From contig CAVQYV010000006.1 in the NCBI GenBank assembly GCA_963718295.1, positions 310,001-374,000 of the forward strand: DNA of 64,000 nucleotides, in the 5' to 3' direction. The notes beneath the pieces are model-generated. The model saw only the letters and a program-made list of their open reading frames with translations, made no database searches and was not told the DNA's origin. Numbering within the stretch: the first letter of the stretch is position 1; the number at the start of each line of letters is the position of its first letter. The DNA is from CAVQYV01 sp963718295 [NCBI: uncultured Methylomirabilota bacterium] (GTDB lineage Bacteria > Methylomirabilota > Methylomirabilia > CAVQYV01). Shown here in pieces: positions 1-7,940 of the stretch. Position numbers and translations under genes: made by a program.

Positions 1-8
1 TTTCCCCT

Positions 9-1193
9 CTATTCCCTGACCTGCAGATAATCATGCAGTATCTCTACCTTCCCCGTGGCCAGGATCTCCTTGCCCCGGGAAAAGGCCTTCCGGATCTCTG
101 CCAGACTCGGCTCCCGACCACCCAAACCGTAAATGTAATTATAGGTCAAGGGAGGCCTCTCCAGACCCAAGAGTGCCGAGCGCACCTCAATGAAGACCGG
201 GCCGCCCATGGCCCCAAAGGACTCGGATCGGTCCATAATCGCCAGTACCTTTAGGTCCTTGAGGGCAGCGGCGAGTTCCTGATAGGGGAAGGGGCGGAAG
301 ACCCTCATTTTCACCAGCCCTGCCCGAACCCCGCTGGCCCTCATTTCATCCACTATCTCCTTGGCGGTCCCGGCGGCGGAGTTGAGGATGAGCATGCCGA
401 TCTCGGCCCCATCCATCCGGTACTCCTCAAAATAGCCATATTTCCGGCCCGACAACTTCCCATATTCCTCGCCCACCCGCAGAATAATAGGTGCAGCATT
501 CTTCATCGCCTCCACCTGCTGCCGCTTGTGTTCCGTGTAATAGTCCTGCAAATCCACCGGCCCGTAGGTCACCGGGTGCTCCAGGTCGAGGAGGGGATGA
601 AACTTGTTCTGATAGGGGCCCACGAAGCCCTTCACCTCGTCGTCTTCCAGGATCTCCATCCGTTCGATGGAGTGGCTAATAATGAATCCATCATAGCACA
701 CCGCCACCGGGAGGCGCACCGAAGGCTCCTCCCCAATCCGCACGGCCTGGATGAAGTTATCGTAGCCCTCCTGGGCATTCTCAGAATAGAGCTGGATCCA
801 CCCGGAATCCCTGGCTCCCATGGAATCGCTGTGATCCCCATGAATATTGAGGGGGGCGTTCAGGGCCCGGTTGACGATGGTCATGACGATCGGCAGGCGC
901 AGCCCGGAGGCGCAATACATGATCTCCCACATGAGGGCCATCCCTTGAGCCGAGGTGGCAGTCATCACCCTTCCTCCGGCAGCGGAGGCACCCACGCAAG
1001 CGCTCATGGCCGAATGTTCGCTCTCCACCGTTACTAACTCCGTATCTACCATGCCGTCCGCAACAAAGGAAGCAAATTGCTGCATGAGCTCCGTCTGCGG
1101 AGTAATCGGGTAGGCCGCGCAGACATCCGGGTTGATCTGCCGCATGGCCTCTGCTATGGCCTGATTCCCGCTATATGCCACAATCTTTCCCAT
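9..1193 (-). CDS. porA: 2-oxoacid:ferredoxin oxidoreductase, alpha subunit (PorA type)
   Basis: This is the alpha subunit of a pyruvate/2-ketoacid:ferredoxin oxidoreductase, which with the TPP-binding beta subunit oxidatively decarboxylates a 2-oxoacid to acyl-CoA and reduces ferredoxin in the cytoplasm. The 394 residues open with the typical pyrimidine-binding domain (AAYPITPQTELMQ near residues 27-39, then VESEHSAMSACVGASAAGG) and end with a domain II of transketolase type, the normal length for separate PorA chains. It is the last of three genes in order gamma-delta-alpha on the minus strand. The beta subunit is not in the window and is expected just beyond the left edge. The exact substrate (pyruvate, 2-oxoisovalerate or other) cannot be read from the sequence. 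Confidence 0.93.
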   Translation of the reverse strand: MGKIVAYSGNQAIAEAMRQINPDVCAAYPITPQTELMQQFASFVADGMVDTELVTVESEHSAMSACVGASAAGGRVMTATSAQGMALMWEIMYCASGLRLPIVMTIVNRALNAPLNIHGDHSDSMGARDSGWIQLYSENAQEGYDNFIQAVRIGEEPSVRLPVAVCYDGFIISHSIERMEILEDDEVKGFVGPYQNKFHPLLDLEHPVTYGPVDLQDYYTEHKRQQVEAMKNAAPIILRVGEEYGKLSGRKYGYFEEYRMDGAEIGMLILNSAAGTAKEIVDEMRASGVRAGLVKMRVFRPFPYQELAAALKDLKVLAIMDRSESFGAMGGPVFIEVRSALLGLERPPLTYNYIYGLGGREPSLAEIRKAFSRGKEILATGKVEILHDYLQVRE

Positions 1194-1261
1194 ATCCTCT
1201 CCCTTCGTCCTCCGTTGAAAAAAACTCGTCCACCGTTCCTGTGTCCATCACCATTATGACC

Positions 1262-1582
1262 CTATGCCCCCTCATCCGCCTTGAGAGCCTCCCCTTCCTC
1301 CACCATGCTGATGGCGCTCGGCTTGTGGGGACACACTTTGGAGCAGATGCCGCACCCCTTGCAATGATTGAGGTCAAATCCCGTCATTTTGCCATCCTTC
1401 ACAATGATCGCCGCATCCGGACAATAGAACCAACAAAATAGGTCATGAGTACATCTGTCGGGATGAAGAATGGGCCGAAAGGCCCTCCAGGTTCCTGTGT
1501 TATATTGCTCCGAGTTCCCGGGCTCGACAATCACGCCTCCGATGGGCAGTTCTTTCCAGCCCTTAAGCCGTTCCTCGCTCAT
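1262..1582 (-). CDS. porD: 2-oxoacid:ferredoxin oxidoreductase, delta subunit (ferredoxin-like)
   Basis: A 106-residue 2x[4Fe-4S] ferredoxin-like subunit that passes electrons from the TPP site of the complex to external ferredoxin. The C-terminal cluster motif is the usual CxxCxxCxxxCP (Cys74, 77, 80, 84). The N-terminal motif reads C-x2-D-x2-C-x3-C (Cys44, Asp47, Cys50, Cys54), so the second ligand is aspartate (codon GAC), as in the well-known Pyrococcus furiosus ferredoxin. The start overlaps the end of the gamma gene by four bases (ATGA), so the two are translationally coupled. Confidence 0.92.
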   Translation of the reverse strand: MSEERLKGWKELPIGGVIVEPGNSEQYNTGTWRAFRPILHPDRCTHDLFCWFYCPDAAIIVKDGKMTGFDLNHCKGCGICSKVCPHKPSAISMVEEGEALKADEGA

Positions 1583-2151
1583 TCTCCCTTTACCTCCTCA
1601 TGGGCCCGCCTCACCGCGTTCAGGTTTCCCTCTACCACCTTGGCCAGGAATTTCTTTCCCAGCGTCTTTTCGACTTCTTTGAGGATATTCTCCAGCTTCA
1701 ACTGTCCCGTCACCTTCACCAGGGCCGCCATCATGGGAGTGTTGGGGATGGGCCGCCCCATCTCCTCCAGGGCAATCTTGGTCGCGTCCACCGTGAAGAT
1801 CTTCCTGCCCCGAAGCCCCATTTTCTTGCGCATTTCGGCCGGCGAGTTGGGGGTGTTCACAATAATTGAGGCATCCTCCGGGGTCCCCTCGGTAACATCC
1901 ACGATGCCAATCAGCGTGGGGTCCAGTACCACCACCACCTGGGGGTTGATCACCGCACTGTGGAGGCGGATGGGTTTATCGCTGATTCGATTGAAGGCAC
2001 GCAGCGGTGCCCCAGCCCTTTCCGGCCCGTATTCAGGGGCGGCCTGAACATATTTGCCCTCCTGCAGGGCGGTCTCGGCCAGGGATTTCGCCGCGGTCAC
2101 TGCCCCCTGGCCCGCCCGGGCATGCCACCTAATCTCCAAGACGTCCGACAT
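1579..2151 (-). CDS. porG: 2-oxoacid:ferredoxin oxidoreductase, gamma subunit
   Basis: A 190-residue gamma subunit. It begins with the family hallmark WHARAGQGAVTAAKSLAE and continues with the conserved region APEYGPERAGAPLRAFNRIS, which contacts CoA and the other chains in known PFOR structures. It is the first gene of the visible por operon and overlaps porD by four bases. The length is standard for the separate gamma chain. I see no strong terminator between it and recR upstream, so readthrough from the recR side is possible. Confidence 0.93.
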   Translation of the reverse strand: MSDVLEIRWHARAGQGAVTAAKSLAETALQEGKYVQAAPEYGPERAGAPLRAFNRISDKPIRLHSAVINPQVVVVLDPTLIGIVDVTEGTPEDASIIVNTPNSPAEMRKKMGLRGRKIFTVDATKIALEEMGRPIPNTPMMAALVKVTGQLKLENILKEVEKTLGKKFLAKVVEGNLNAVRRAHEEVKGE

Positions 2152-2223
2152 CGCATCCTCCCCTATTCAAAAGATTCCCTAACCAGCACCCATCTCCTAC
2201 CCAAAGGGGCAATTTGACTGAAG

Positions 2224-2826
2224 CTATAACTCCCTCCTTCCCTCCATGGCCTTGGCCAAAGTCACCTCGTCGGCATATTCCAGGTCTGAGCCCATGGGAA
2301 GGCCATGAGCCAACCGAGTGATCACGACTCCCAGGGGTTTCAGCAAGCGATGCAAGTAGAGGGAGGTCGCCTCTCCTTCCACGTTGGGATTGGTGGCAAT
2401 GATGACCTCGCGGACGCCGCCTCCGTGGAGGCGGCGAAGGAGGGCCTCGATCTGCAAATCATCGGGACCTCTCCCATCCAGGGGAGAAAGGGAGCCACCC
2501 AGGACATGATAGAGTCCCTTGAATCCCCTGGTTTTCTCGATCGCCAGAAGGTCGTTGGCCTCCTCCACCACGCAGATGACCGATCTGTCTCTCTCCTCGC
2601 TTCGGCAGATCCCGCATTGCTCCTCCTCCGCCACGTTGAAACAGGAGGAGCAGATGCGGATCTGCTCCTTGAGATCCACCATCGCCTTAGCCAGAGAGAA
2701 GACCTCCTTCTTGGATATCTTCAATAGATAGAAGGCCAATCGCTGGGCAGACTTGGGGCCGATCCCGGGGAGCTTCACCAGTTCCTCTATCAGGCGATCT
2801 AAGGAGCGGGGATAAACAGCCGCCAT
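2224..2826 (-). CDS. recR: Recombination mediator protein RecR
   Basis: RecR acts with RecF and RecO to load RecA on gapped DNA. About 200 residues show the helix-hairpin-helix region (ELVKLPGIGPKSAQRLAF), a four-Cys zinc site (CSSC...CGIC near residues 57-75) and the Toprim domain (ICVVEEANDLLAIE). I prefer the ATG at 2826. A TTG two codons upstream (2832) is possible, but neither has a clear ribosome binding site. It closes the common bacterial order dnaX-ebfC-recR. Confidence 0.95.
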   Translation of the reverse strand: MAAVYPRSLDRLIEELVKLPGIGPKSAQRLAFYLLKISKKEVFSLAKAMVDLKEQIRICSSCFNVAEEEQCGICRSEERDRSVICVVEEANDLLAIEKTRGFKGLYHVLGGSLSPLDGRGPDDLQIEALLRRLHGGGVREVIIATNPNVEGEATSLYLHRLLKPLGVVITRLAHGLPMGSDLEYADEVTLAKAMEGRREL

Positions 2827-2852
2827 TAGCAAGTCGCGCCGATCCGTCCCAC

Positions 2853-3167
2853 TCAGAAGATCCCGGGCGGTATGCCGAATCCTCCAGCCATCTTGCTCAC
2901 TTCCTGGCTGAACAGCTCCCGCGATTTTCGGAGGGCCTCGTTGACGGCCGCTACCACAAGATCCTGCAGCATTTCCAGGTCCCCGGATTCCGCTGCTTCC
3001 GGGTCGATCTTCACCGACACGATCTCTTGCCGGCCGTTGACCACTGCGGTCACCATTCCTCCGCCCGATGAGGCCTCCACCGTCTTGGAGCCCATCTCCT
3101 CCTGGAGGCGGTCCATCTCCTCCTTCACCTTCTGCGCCTGCTTCACCAGATTCCCCAGATTTTTCAA
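2853..3167 (-). CDS. ebfC: YbaB/EbfC family nucleoid-associated protein
   Basis: A 104-residue DNA-binding protein of the YbaB/EbfC family, which forms dimers and coats the nucleoid. The N-terminal helix (NLVKQAQKVKEEMDRLQEEM) and the core strand segment (GGGMVTAVVNGRQEIVSVKIDPE) are typical. The start is TTG at 3167, chosen because a good GGAGGT ribosome binding site lies about five bases ahead. It sits between dnaX and recR, the usual position, and probably shares their transcript. Confidence 0.93.
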   Translation of the reverse strand: MKNLGNLVKQAQKVKEEMDRLQEEMGSKTVEASSGGGMVTAVVNGRQEIVSVKIDPEAAESGDLEMLQDLVVAAVNEALRKSRELFSQEVSKMAGGFGIPPGIF

Positions 3168-3195
3168 GGGTACCTCCCCCTCTTTTTCGACTGCC

Positions 3196-4911
3196 TTATC
3201 CCCTCTTGACCACCCGGCCCTCGAATACCTCCAGGGCTTGCTCCAACAGGGAGTTGGCCGGAGCTGAGGGCATGGGAGGGGAAATGGGATGGAAATCCGT
3301 GGACTTCTCCTCGACGGAAGCCCTCTTCCCTTCGCCCCTCTTGTCGTTCTTCTTTCGCTCGAATTCGTAGCGGATTCGGAACTCCTGTCCGAAGACTATC
3401 CTGGCTGCCCCCTCGAGGATCTTTCGGTTGGCCTGATCCTCCAGCGCCTCCGACAGATAGGTGTTTGCCCCCTCCACCAGGATCATCAGATCCTTCTCCT
3501 GGGGACAAACGGAGGAGAAGTGTTCCAGGAGGGGGGCCAGGGAGACTTTCTCCCGCTTGACGAGCCTTTTGAATTCCTGCCATCGCGGATCATGCAGCCA
3601 GTTGATAGAAGGGTCCTTTGGTGCAGCGTCATCCTCTAATGCCGGCTCCGGCATCGGTTCCCGCTCCTCTTCTTGGGGCCCGCTCGAAGCCGGGGGGACT
3701 GCGGCCTTCCCATCCTTTGCTCCCTCCGTCCTCGGTGGGGCATCCTTCCTCGGAGTTCCTTCCCTGAGGGCGAGCCTTTCCTCCATCCGAGAAAGCCTGC
3801 CCCAGATCTCCTCCACGGAGGTAAGCTTCTTCCCCTCGCTCATGCGCAACAGAGCCATCTCCAGGATGAAGCGAGGATATGGGGATCTTCGCATCTCGAC
3901 CTCGGCGCGAATCAAGATCTGCAGAAGCCGGTCGAGCTCCGGAAAGCTCAGCCCCCCATTCTTTCTCAGCCAGCTCGAAATGGCCCCACTCTCCCTCGCA
4001 AGAGAGGTGGCAGAGTCGGTGATGTGGGCCACCATGAGATCCCTCACCCACTCTAACAGGGCAATGGAGAATAATCGAAGGTCATGGCCTGCCGAGCAGA
4101 GTCCTTCCACCAATTGAAGCAGGGCCGCTCCATCCCCCTCCAGGACATGGAGGGCGGCCTTCTCCACCTGCTCCTGATCCACCAAGCCCAAGATGGTGCT
4201 GACATCCTCGGCGCGAACCCGGGCTCCACTGTAGGAGACGACCTGGTCGAGGAGGCTCTGGGCATCCCGCAGGCTCCCCTCGGCCGCCGAGGCGATCATC
4301 TTCAAGCCCTCTGGATCGATCTTTATGTCCTCCGCTTTTCCCATTTCCTCCAGGCGTTCGATGATATCGGCGGAGGCAATCCTGCGAAACTCGAAACGCT
4401 GGCAACGGGAAAGGATCGTCATCGGCACCTTATGGGATTCCGTAGTCGCCAGGATGAAAACCACCCGGGAAGGGGGCTCCTCCAGAGTCTTGAGGAGGGC
4501 GTTGAAGGCCGGCTCGGTCAGCATATGCACCTCATCGATGACGATGACCTTATGGCGACCTCGGTAGGGGGAAAATCTCACATTTTCTCTCAGCTCCCGG
4601 ACCTCATCGATCCCCCGGTTGGACGCCCCATCCACCTCGATGACGTCGAGATGGCGTCCTTGGGTGATGTCCTGGCAAGAAGAACATGTGTTGCAGGGCT
4701 CCCTGGAAATGCCGGCTTCACAATTGAGGGCCTTGGCCAGAATCCGGGCCGCCGTCGTCTTTCCCACCCCCCGAGGACCCGCGAATAAATAGGCATGCCC
4801 AATCCGATTGGACGCCAGAGCGTTCATAAGGGTCTGGGCAACGGCTTTCTGCCCCACGATCTCCCCGAAGGTCTGGGGCCTCCATTTTCTGGCGAAGACC
4901 AGGTATGACAT
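3196..4911 (-). CDS. dnaX: DNA polymerase III subunits gamma/tau
   Basis: The clamp-loader ATPase of the replicative polymerase. The 571 residues show a Walker A motif (GPRGVGKTTAAR near residue 45), a four-Cys zinc module (one Cys at about 64 plus CNTCSSC), Walker B with DEVHML and the SRC sensor motif (LSRCQRFEFRR). A Pro/Glu/Lys-rich linker around residues 380-440 precedes a tau-like C-terminal part. I do not see an obvious A-rich slippery site that would produce a short gamma form. It lies directly downstream of the SRP RNA gene. Confidence 0.96.
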   Translation of the reverse strand: MSYLVFARKWRPQTFGEIVGQKAVAQTLMNALASNRIGHAYLFAGPRGVGKTTAARILAKALNCEAGISREPCNTCSSCQDITQGRHLDVIEVDGASNRGIDEVRELRENVRFSPYRGRHKVIVIDEVHMLTEPAFNALLKTLEEPPSRVVFILATTESHKVPMTILSRCQRFEFRRIASADIIERLEEMGKAEDIKIDPEGLKMIASAAEGSLRDAQSLLDQVVSYSGARVRAEDVSTILGLVDQEQVEKAALHVLEGDGAALLQLVEGLCSAGHDLRLFSIALLEWVRDLMVAHITDSATSLARESGAISSWLRKNGGLSFPELDRLLQILIRAEVEMRRSPYPRFILEMALLRMSEGKKLTSVEEIWGRLSRMEERLALREGTPRKDAPPRTEGAKDGKAAVPPASSGPQEEEREPMPEPALEDDAAPKDPSINWLHDPRWQEFKRLVKREKVSLAPLLEHFSSVCPQEKDLMILVEGANTYLSEALEDQANRKILEGAARIVFGQEFRIRYEFERKKNDKRGEGKRASVEEKSTDFHPISPPMPSAPANSLLEQALEVFEGRVVKRG

Positions 4912-4945
4912 CCTATTCCCTTATCGGCTCCTGGGAAAAAATCTT

Positions 4946-5217
4946 GGCCGTGCACCCACCTTTGATCTCCCTCCCCGAGCGATATCGCCCGCGTCCTGCT
5001 CCGGCCAGGCATCCCCACGGCACCCAAGAGCAACTGCTTACCGCTGCTTCCTTCCGGATCTGACGGGGTTCGCAGGGTCTCGTCGCGTGGGACCTGGCCC
5101 TCAACGCTCTCTGCGGCCGATCGACTCCCAGGAAGATGAAGACCGGGGGTGGGGATTCGACCCCGCTATAGCGGATTGCGAGTACAGGGTGCCGCTACCT
5201 CCCCATCTAGCACGGCC
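4946..5217 (-). ncRNA. ffs: Signal recognition particle RNA, long form with Alu-like domain
   Basis: Read on the minus strand, the gene starts at GGCCGTGCTAG and ends at GGTGCACGGCC, so the termini pair. Between them lie the Alu-type features known from Bacillus scRNA (GGGGAGGTAGCGG, CTGTA..CGCAATCCGCTATAGC) and the universal helix 8 core GTCAGATCCGGAAGGAAGCAG. The length of about 272 nt is that of the long bacterial SRP RNA, not of the roughly 100-nt 4.5S type. The exact ends are inferred from pairing only. Confidence 0.93.
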
Positions 5218-5371
5218 AAGCCAAACCTGCTCTGCTGATGCGCTCTCCAAGAGGATCGAACTGAAGTGACGAACGGATCGTGCCCCGCAAGATGCGCCTG
5301 AAATATCATTTCATTTCCCGGGAGCCCCTCCTGCGGGCGGACAGCCTGACTCCTGACTTCTTGCCTGGGAC

Positions 5372-5443
<72 letters not shown>

Positions 5444-5467
<24 letters not shown>

Positions 5468-5920
5468 TTCCCATTCTTCTTTCTTCGCACGGCGCTGATT
5501 CTCAAAGAAAGAACGAATCAGGAGGCGGCATTCTTCCTCCCGGACACCTTCCAGGATTTCTACCCGATGATTGAGCCGCCCATCGGTCAGGGTTTGATAT
5601 AGCGAGACGACCCCGCCCGCCTTGGGATCGCGGGCTCCAAAAACCAATCGTGCCAGGCGAGCCTGAACAATCGCCCCCGCACACATGTTGCAGGGCTCAA
5701 TCGTCACGTAAAGGGTCGAGCCCGTCAGGCGATAGTTCCCTATTCTTCTGGCCCCCTCCCGCAAGGCCAGAATTTCGGCATGGGCGGTCGGGTCATTCAG
5801 ATGGATGGGGGAATTGCAGGCCCTCCCCAACTCTTCTCCATCGGGGGAGACCAGGACCGCCCCTACGGGAACTTCCCCTCCTTCGGCCCCCTTCTTTGCC
5901 TCTTTCAGGGCAAGGCCCAT
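5444..5920 (-). CDS. tadA: tRNA-specific adenosine deaminase TadA
   Basis: TadA deaminates A34 of tRNA-Arg(ACG) to inosine. The 158 residues carry the catalytic HAE motif (TAHAE, His47/Glu49) and the PCxxC zinc ligands (Cys77, Cys80). I start it at the ATG at 5920; the upstream frame runs through the tRNA-Arg gene and cannot be coding. No Shine-Dalgarno is obvious, and homologues usually have a few residues before this Met, so a non-ATG start up to 7 codons upstream is possible. The frame stays open into the following tRNA-Ser(CGA): the last seven residues (GEVPKWS) and the TAA lie inside the tRNA. Upstream, its substrate tRNA-Arg(ACG) ends only 28 bases before the start codon. Confidence 0.92.
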
Positions 5921-5948
5921 AAAGAAATCATCCGATGCCAGGGGAGTC

Positions 5949-6025
5949 TGGTGCGCCCAAGAGGATTCGAACCTCCGGCCTACAGATTCGTAGTCTGCCG
6001 CTCTATCCATCTGAGCTATGGGCGC
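5949..6025 (-). tRNA. tRNA-Arg (anticodon ACG)
   Basis: A 77-nt tRNA with encoded CCA. The acceptor GCGCCCA pairs with TGGGCGC, the anticodon stem/loop is GCAGA-CTACGAA-TCTGT giving ACG, and the T arm is GGAGG-TTCGAAT-CCTCT. This is the tRNA whose A34 is the known bacterial target of TadA, the gene directly downstream. Confidence 0.96.
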
Positions 6026-6045
6026 CCCTTTTTGAAAGGATGCGA

Positions 6046-6135
6046 TGGCGGAGAGGCCGGGATTCGAACCCGGGGAGCAGTTTCCCGCTCACACGCTCTC
6101 CAGGCGTGCTCCTTCAACCACTCGGACACCTCTCC
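6046..6135 (-). tRNA. tRNA-Ser (anticodon GGA)
   Basis: A 90-nt type II tRNA with CCA. The acceptor is GGAGAGG/CCTCTCC, the anticodon arm is CACGC-CTGGAGA-GCGTG giving GGA, and there is a long variable arm. It decodes UCC and UCU. It is 20 bases upstream of tRNA-Arg(ACG) in the same orientation. Confidence 0.96.
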
Positions 6136-6257
6136 TTGACCCTCCATCCTTCTTTCTCTTGGCTGAAACTTGATTTCCCGCTCCCCTTTTTCCCCGTCAG
6201 CAAGCACCATGGCGCCCTTTGCCTGCTTCCGGCTGGGAGGCATTTCCCAAAGGGGGA

Positions 6258-6350
6258 TGGCGGAGAGGCCGGGATTCGAACCCGGGGTACATCTTTCGAC
6301 GTACACTCGCTTAGCAGGCGAGCACCTTCGGCCGGCTCGGTCACCTCTCC
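6258..6350 (-). tRNA. tRNA-Ser (anticodon GCT)
   Basis: A 93-nt type II tRNA with CCA. The anticodon arm CTCGC-CTGCTAA-GCGAG gives GCT, which reads AGC and AGU. The acceptor is GGAGAGG/CCTCTCC, and the large variable arm lies around 6275-6300. It is the third member of the serine tRNA block. Confidence 0.96.
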
Positions 6351-6416
6351 CAGTGCCGGACCTTGGCTGCCGGAATGCATCAGCCAAGGCAATTCGAAGC
6401 GAACATAAAATTGGGT

Positions 6417-6508
6417 TGGCGGAGGGAGTAGGATTCGAACCCACGTCTCCCCGATATGGGAGAAACGGTTTTCAAGACCGCCGCCTTAAGCCACTCGGCC
6501 ATCCCTCC
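6417..6508 (-). tRNA. tRNA-Ser (anticodon TGA)
   Basis: A 92-nt type II tRNA with CCA. The acceptor is GGAGGGA/TCCCTCC and the anticodon arm GCGGT-CTTGAAA-ACCGT gives TGA, which reads UCA and probably UCG. It lies 77 bases downstream of serS, in the same direction, and opens the tRNA block. Confidence 0.96.
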
Positions 6509-6585
6509 CCTGATCTCGCCGACCTTTGATCGATACCGGTGGGACCCCTGGATCGATCCCCTCGGTCCGCCCCCGATCCCTTCAT

Positions 6586-7863
6586 TCAGGAGGCAGCGAT
6601 CTTCTCCAGTCCCCCCATATAGGGACGCAGGGCCCCGGGGATCAAGATGCCGCCATCCTCCTGTTGGAAATTCTCCAGGATGGCGACCAGGGTTCGACCG
6701 ACCGCCAATCCAGATCCATTCAGGGTGTGGACGTATTCCAGCTTCCCTTTGCCATCAGGCCGATAGCGAATGCCAGCCCTCCGGGCCTGGAACTCTTCAA
6801 AATTGCTACAAGAAGAGATCTCACGATGCGTTTGCTGGCTGGGGATCCACACCTCGATATCATAAGTCTTGGCCGCAGCAAAGCCTAAATCGCCCATGCA
6901 AAGCGAAACCACCCGATAGTGAATTCCGAGCCTCTGCAGAACCGTCTCCGCATCCCGGACCAACGTCTCCAGCTCCTCGTAGGATTCCTCGGCGGAGGTG
7001 AATTTCACCAGCTCTACCTTGTTGAATTGATGCTGGCGAATGAGGCCCCGGGTGTCTTTCCCGTAGGAACCTGCCTCCCGGCGGAAACAGGGGGTATACG
7101 CGGCGTACTTGAGGGGCAGCGCCCGGGCATCTAAGATCTCATCCCGATGGATGTTGGTCATCGGAACCTCCGCAGTGGGGATGAGAAAAAGGTCGTCCTC
7201 GATGATGCGAAAGAGGTCCGCTTCGAACTTGGGGAGTTGTCCCGTCCCCGTCATACTGCTTCGATTCACCAACAAGGGCGGGAATATTTCCTGGTAGCCG
7301 TGCTCCCTGGTATGCAAATCCAGCATGAAATTGATGAGGGCCCTCTCCAGGAGCGCTCCATGGCCTTTGAGCAAGGGGAACCTCGCCCCAGCAATCTTGG
7401 CAGCCCTTCCAAAGTCAATGATGTCCAGCTCGCTCCCGATCTCCCAGTGGGGCTTGGGATCGAAGCCGAAGGAGGGCGGCGTTCCCCAACGCCGGATCTC
7501 CTCATTCTCTTCGCTGCCTCTCCCCGGAGGGACGCTGGCGTGAGGGAGGTTGGGGATCCGGAACAAGATCTCCTGGAGCCTGCTCTCACACCTCTCCGCC
7601 TCTTCATCCAATTGCTTGATCCGCTCTGAGACCTCCTTCATCCTGGCAATCTCCGGCTCAGGGTCTTTCTTCTCCTTTTTCAGGAGGGCCACTTGCTCGG
7701 AGACCCGATTCCTCTCTGCCCGGAGCGTCTCGATCTTTTGCAGGAAGCGCTTCCTCTCCCCGTCCCAATGCAGAAATTCCACCGGGTCGAAGGCCTCCCC
7801 CCTTTGCCCCATCCTCTCCGTGATCAACTCGATATTCTCGCGGACAAATCGCAGATCCAGCAT
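6586..7863 (-). CDS. serS: Seryl-tRNA synthetase
   Basis: A class II aminoacyl-tRNA synthetase that charges serine onto tRNA-Ser (and tRNA-Sec where present). The 425 residues have an N-terminal antiparallel coiled-coil arm (about residues 30-100, rich in KE repeats) that binds the long variable arm, then motif 2 ([21 protein letters not shown]) and motif 3 ([17 protein letters not shown]). The length is normal. It lies immediately upstream of, and co-directional with, three serine tRNAs, with the fourth beyond tadA. Confidence 0.97.
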   Translation of the reverse strand: MLDLRFVRENIELITERMGQRGEAFDPVEFLHWDGERKRFLQKIETLRAERNRVSEQVALLKKEKKDPEPEIARMKEVSERIKQLDEEAERCESRLQEILFRIPNLPHASVPPGRGSEENEEIRRWGTPPSFGFDPKPHWEIGSELDIIDFGRAAKIAGARFPLLKGHGALLERALINFMLDLHTREHGYQEIFPPLLVNRSSMTGTGQLPKFEADLFRIIEDDLFLIPTAEVPMTNIHRDEILDARALPLKYAAYTPCFRREAGSYGKDTRGLIRQHQFNKVELVKFTSAEESYEELETLVRDAETVLQRLGIHYRVVSLCMGDLGFAAAKTYDIEVWIPSQQTHREISSCSNFEEFQARRAGIRYRPDGKGKLEYVHTLNGSGLAVGRTLVAILENFQQEDGGILIPGALRPYMGGLEKIAAS

Positions 7864-7940
7864 AAATGCTTTAAATCCTTGGCAGAGTCAAAATCTTCTA
7901 TGCTTTAGCACGATCAGGCCCATCCGTCAATATCTTTGCC

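Noticed and set aside
3196-4911. Programmed frameshift making a short DnaX gamma protein
   Set aside because: No run of A bases or slippery heptamer with a following hairpin was found in the linker region.
5921-6010. N-terminal extension of tadA in the open frame
   Set aside because: It is the translation of the tRNA-Arg(ACG) gene and cannot be part of the protein.
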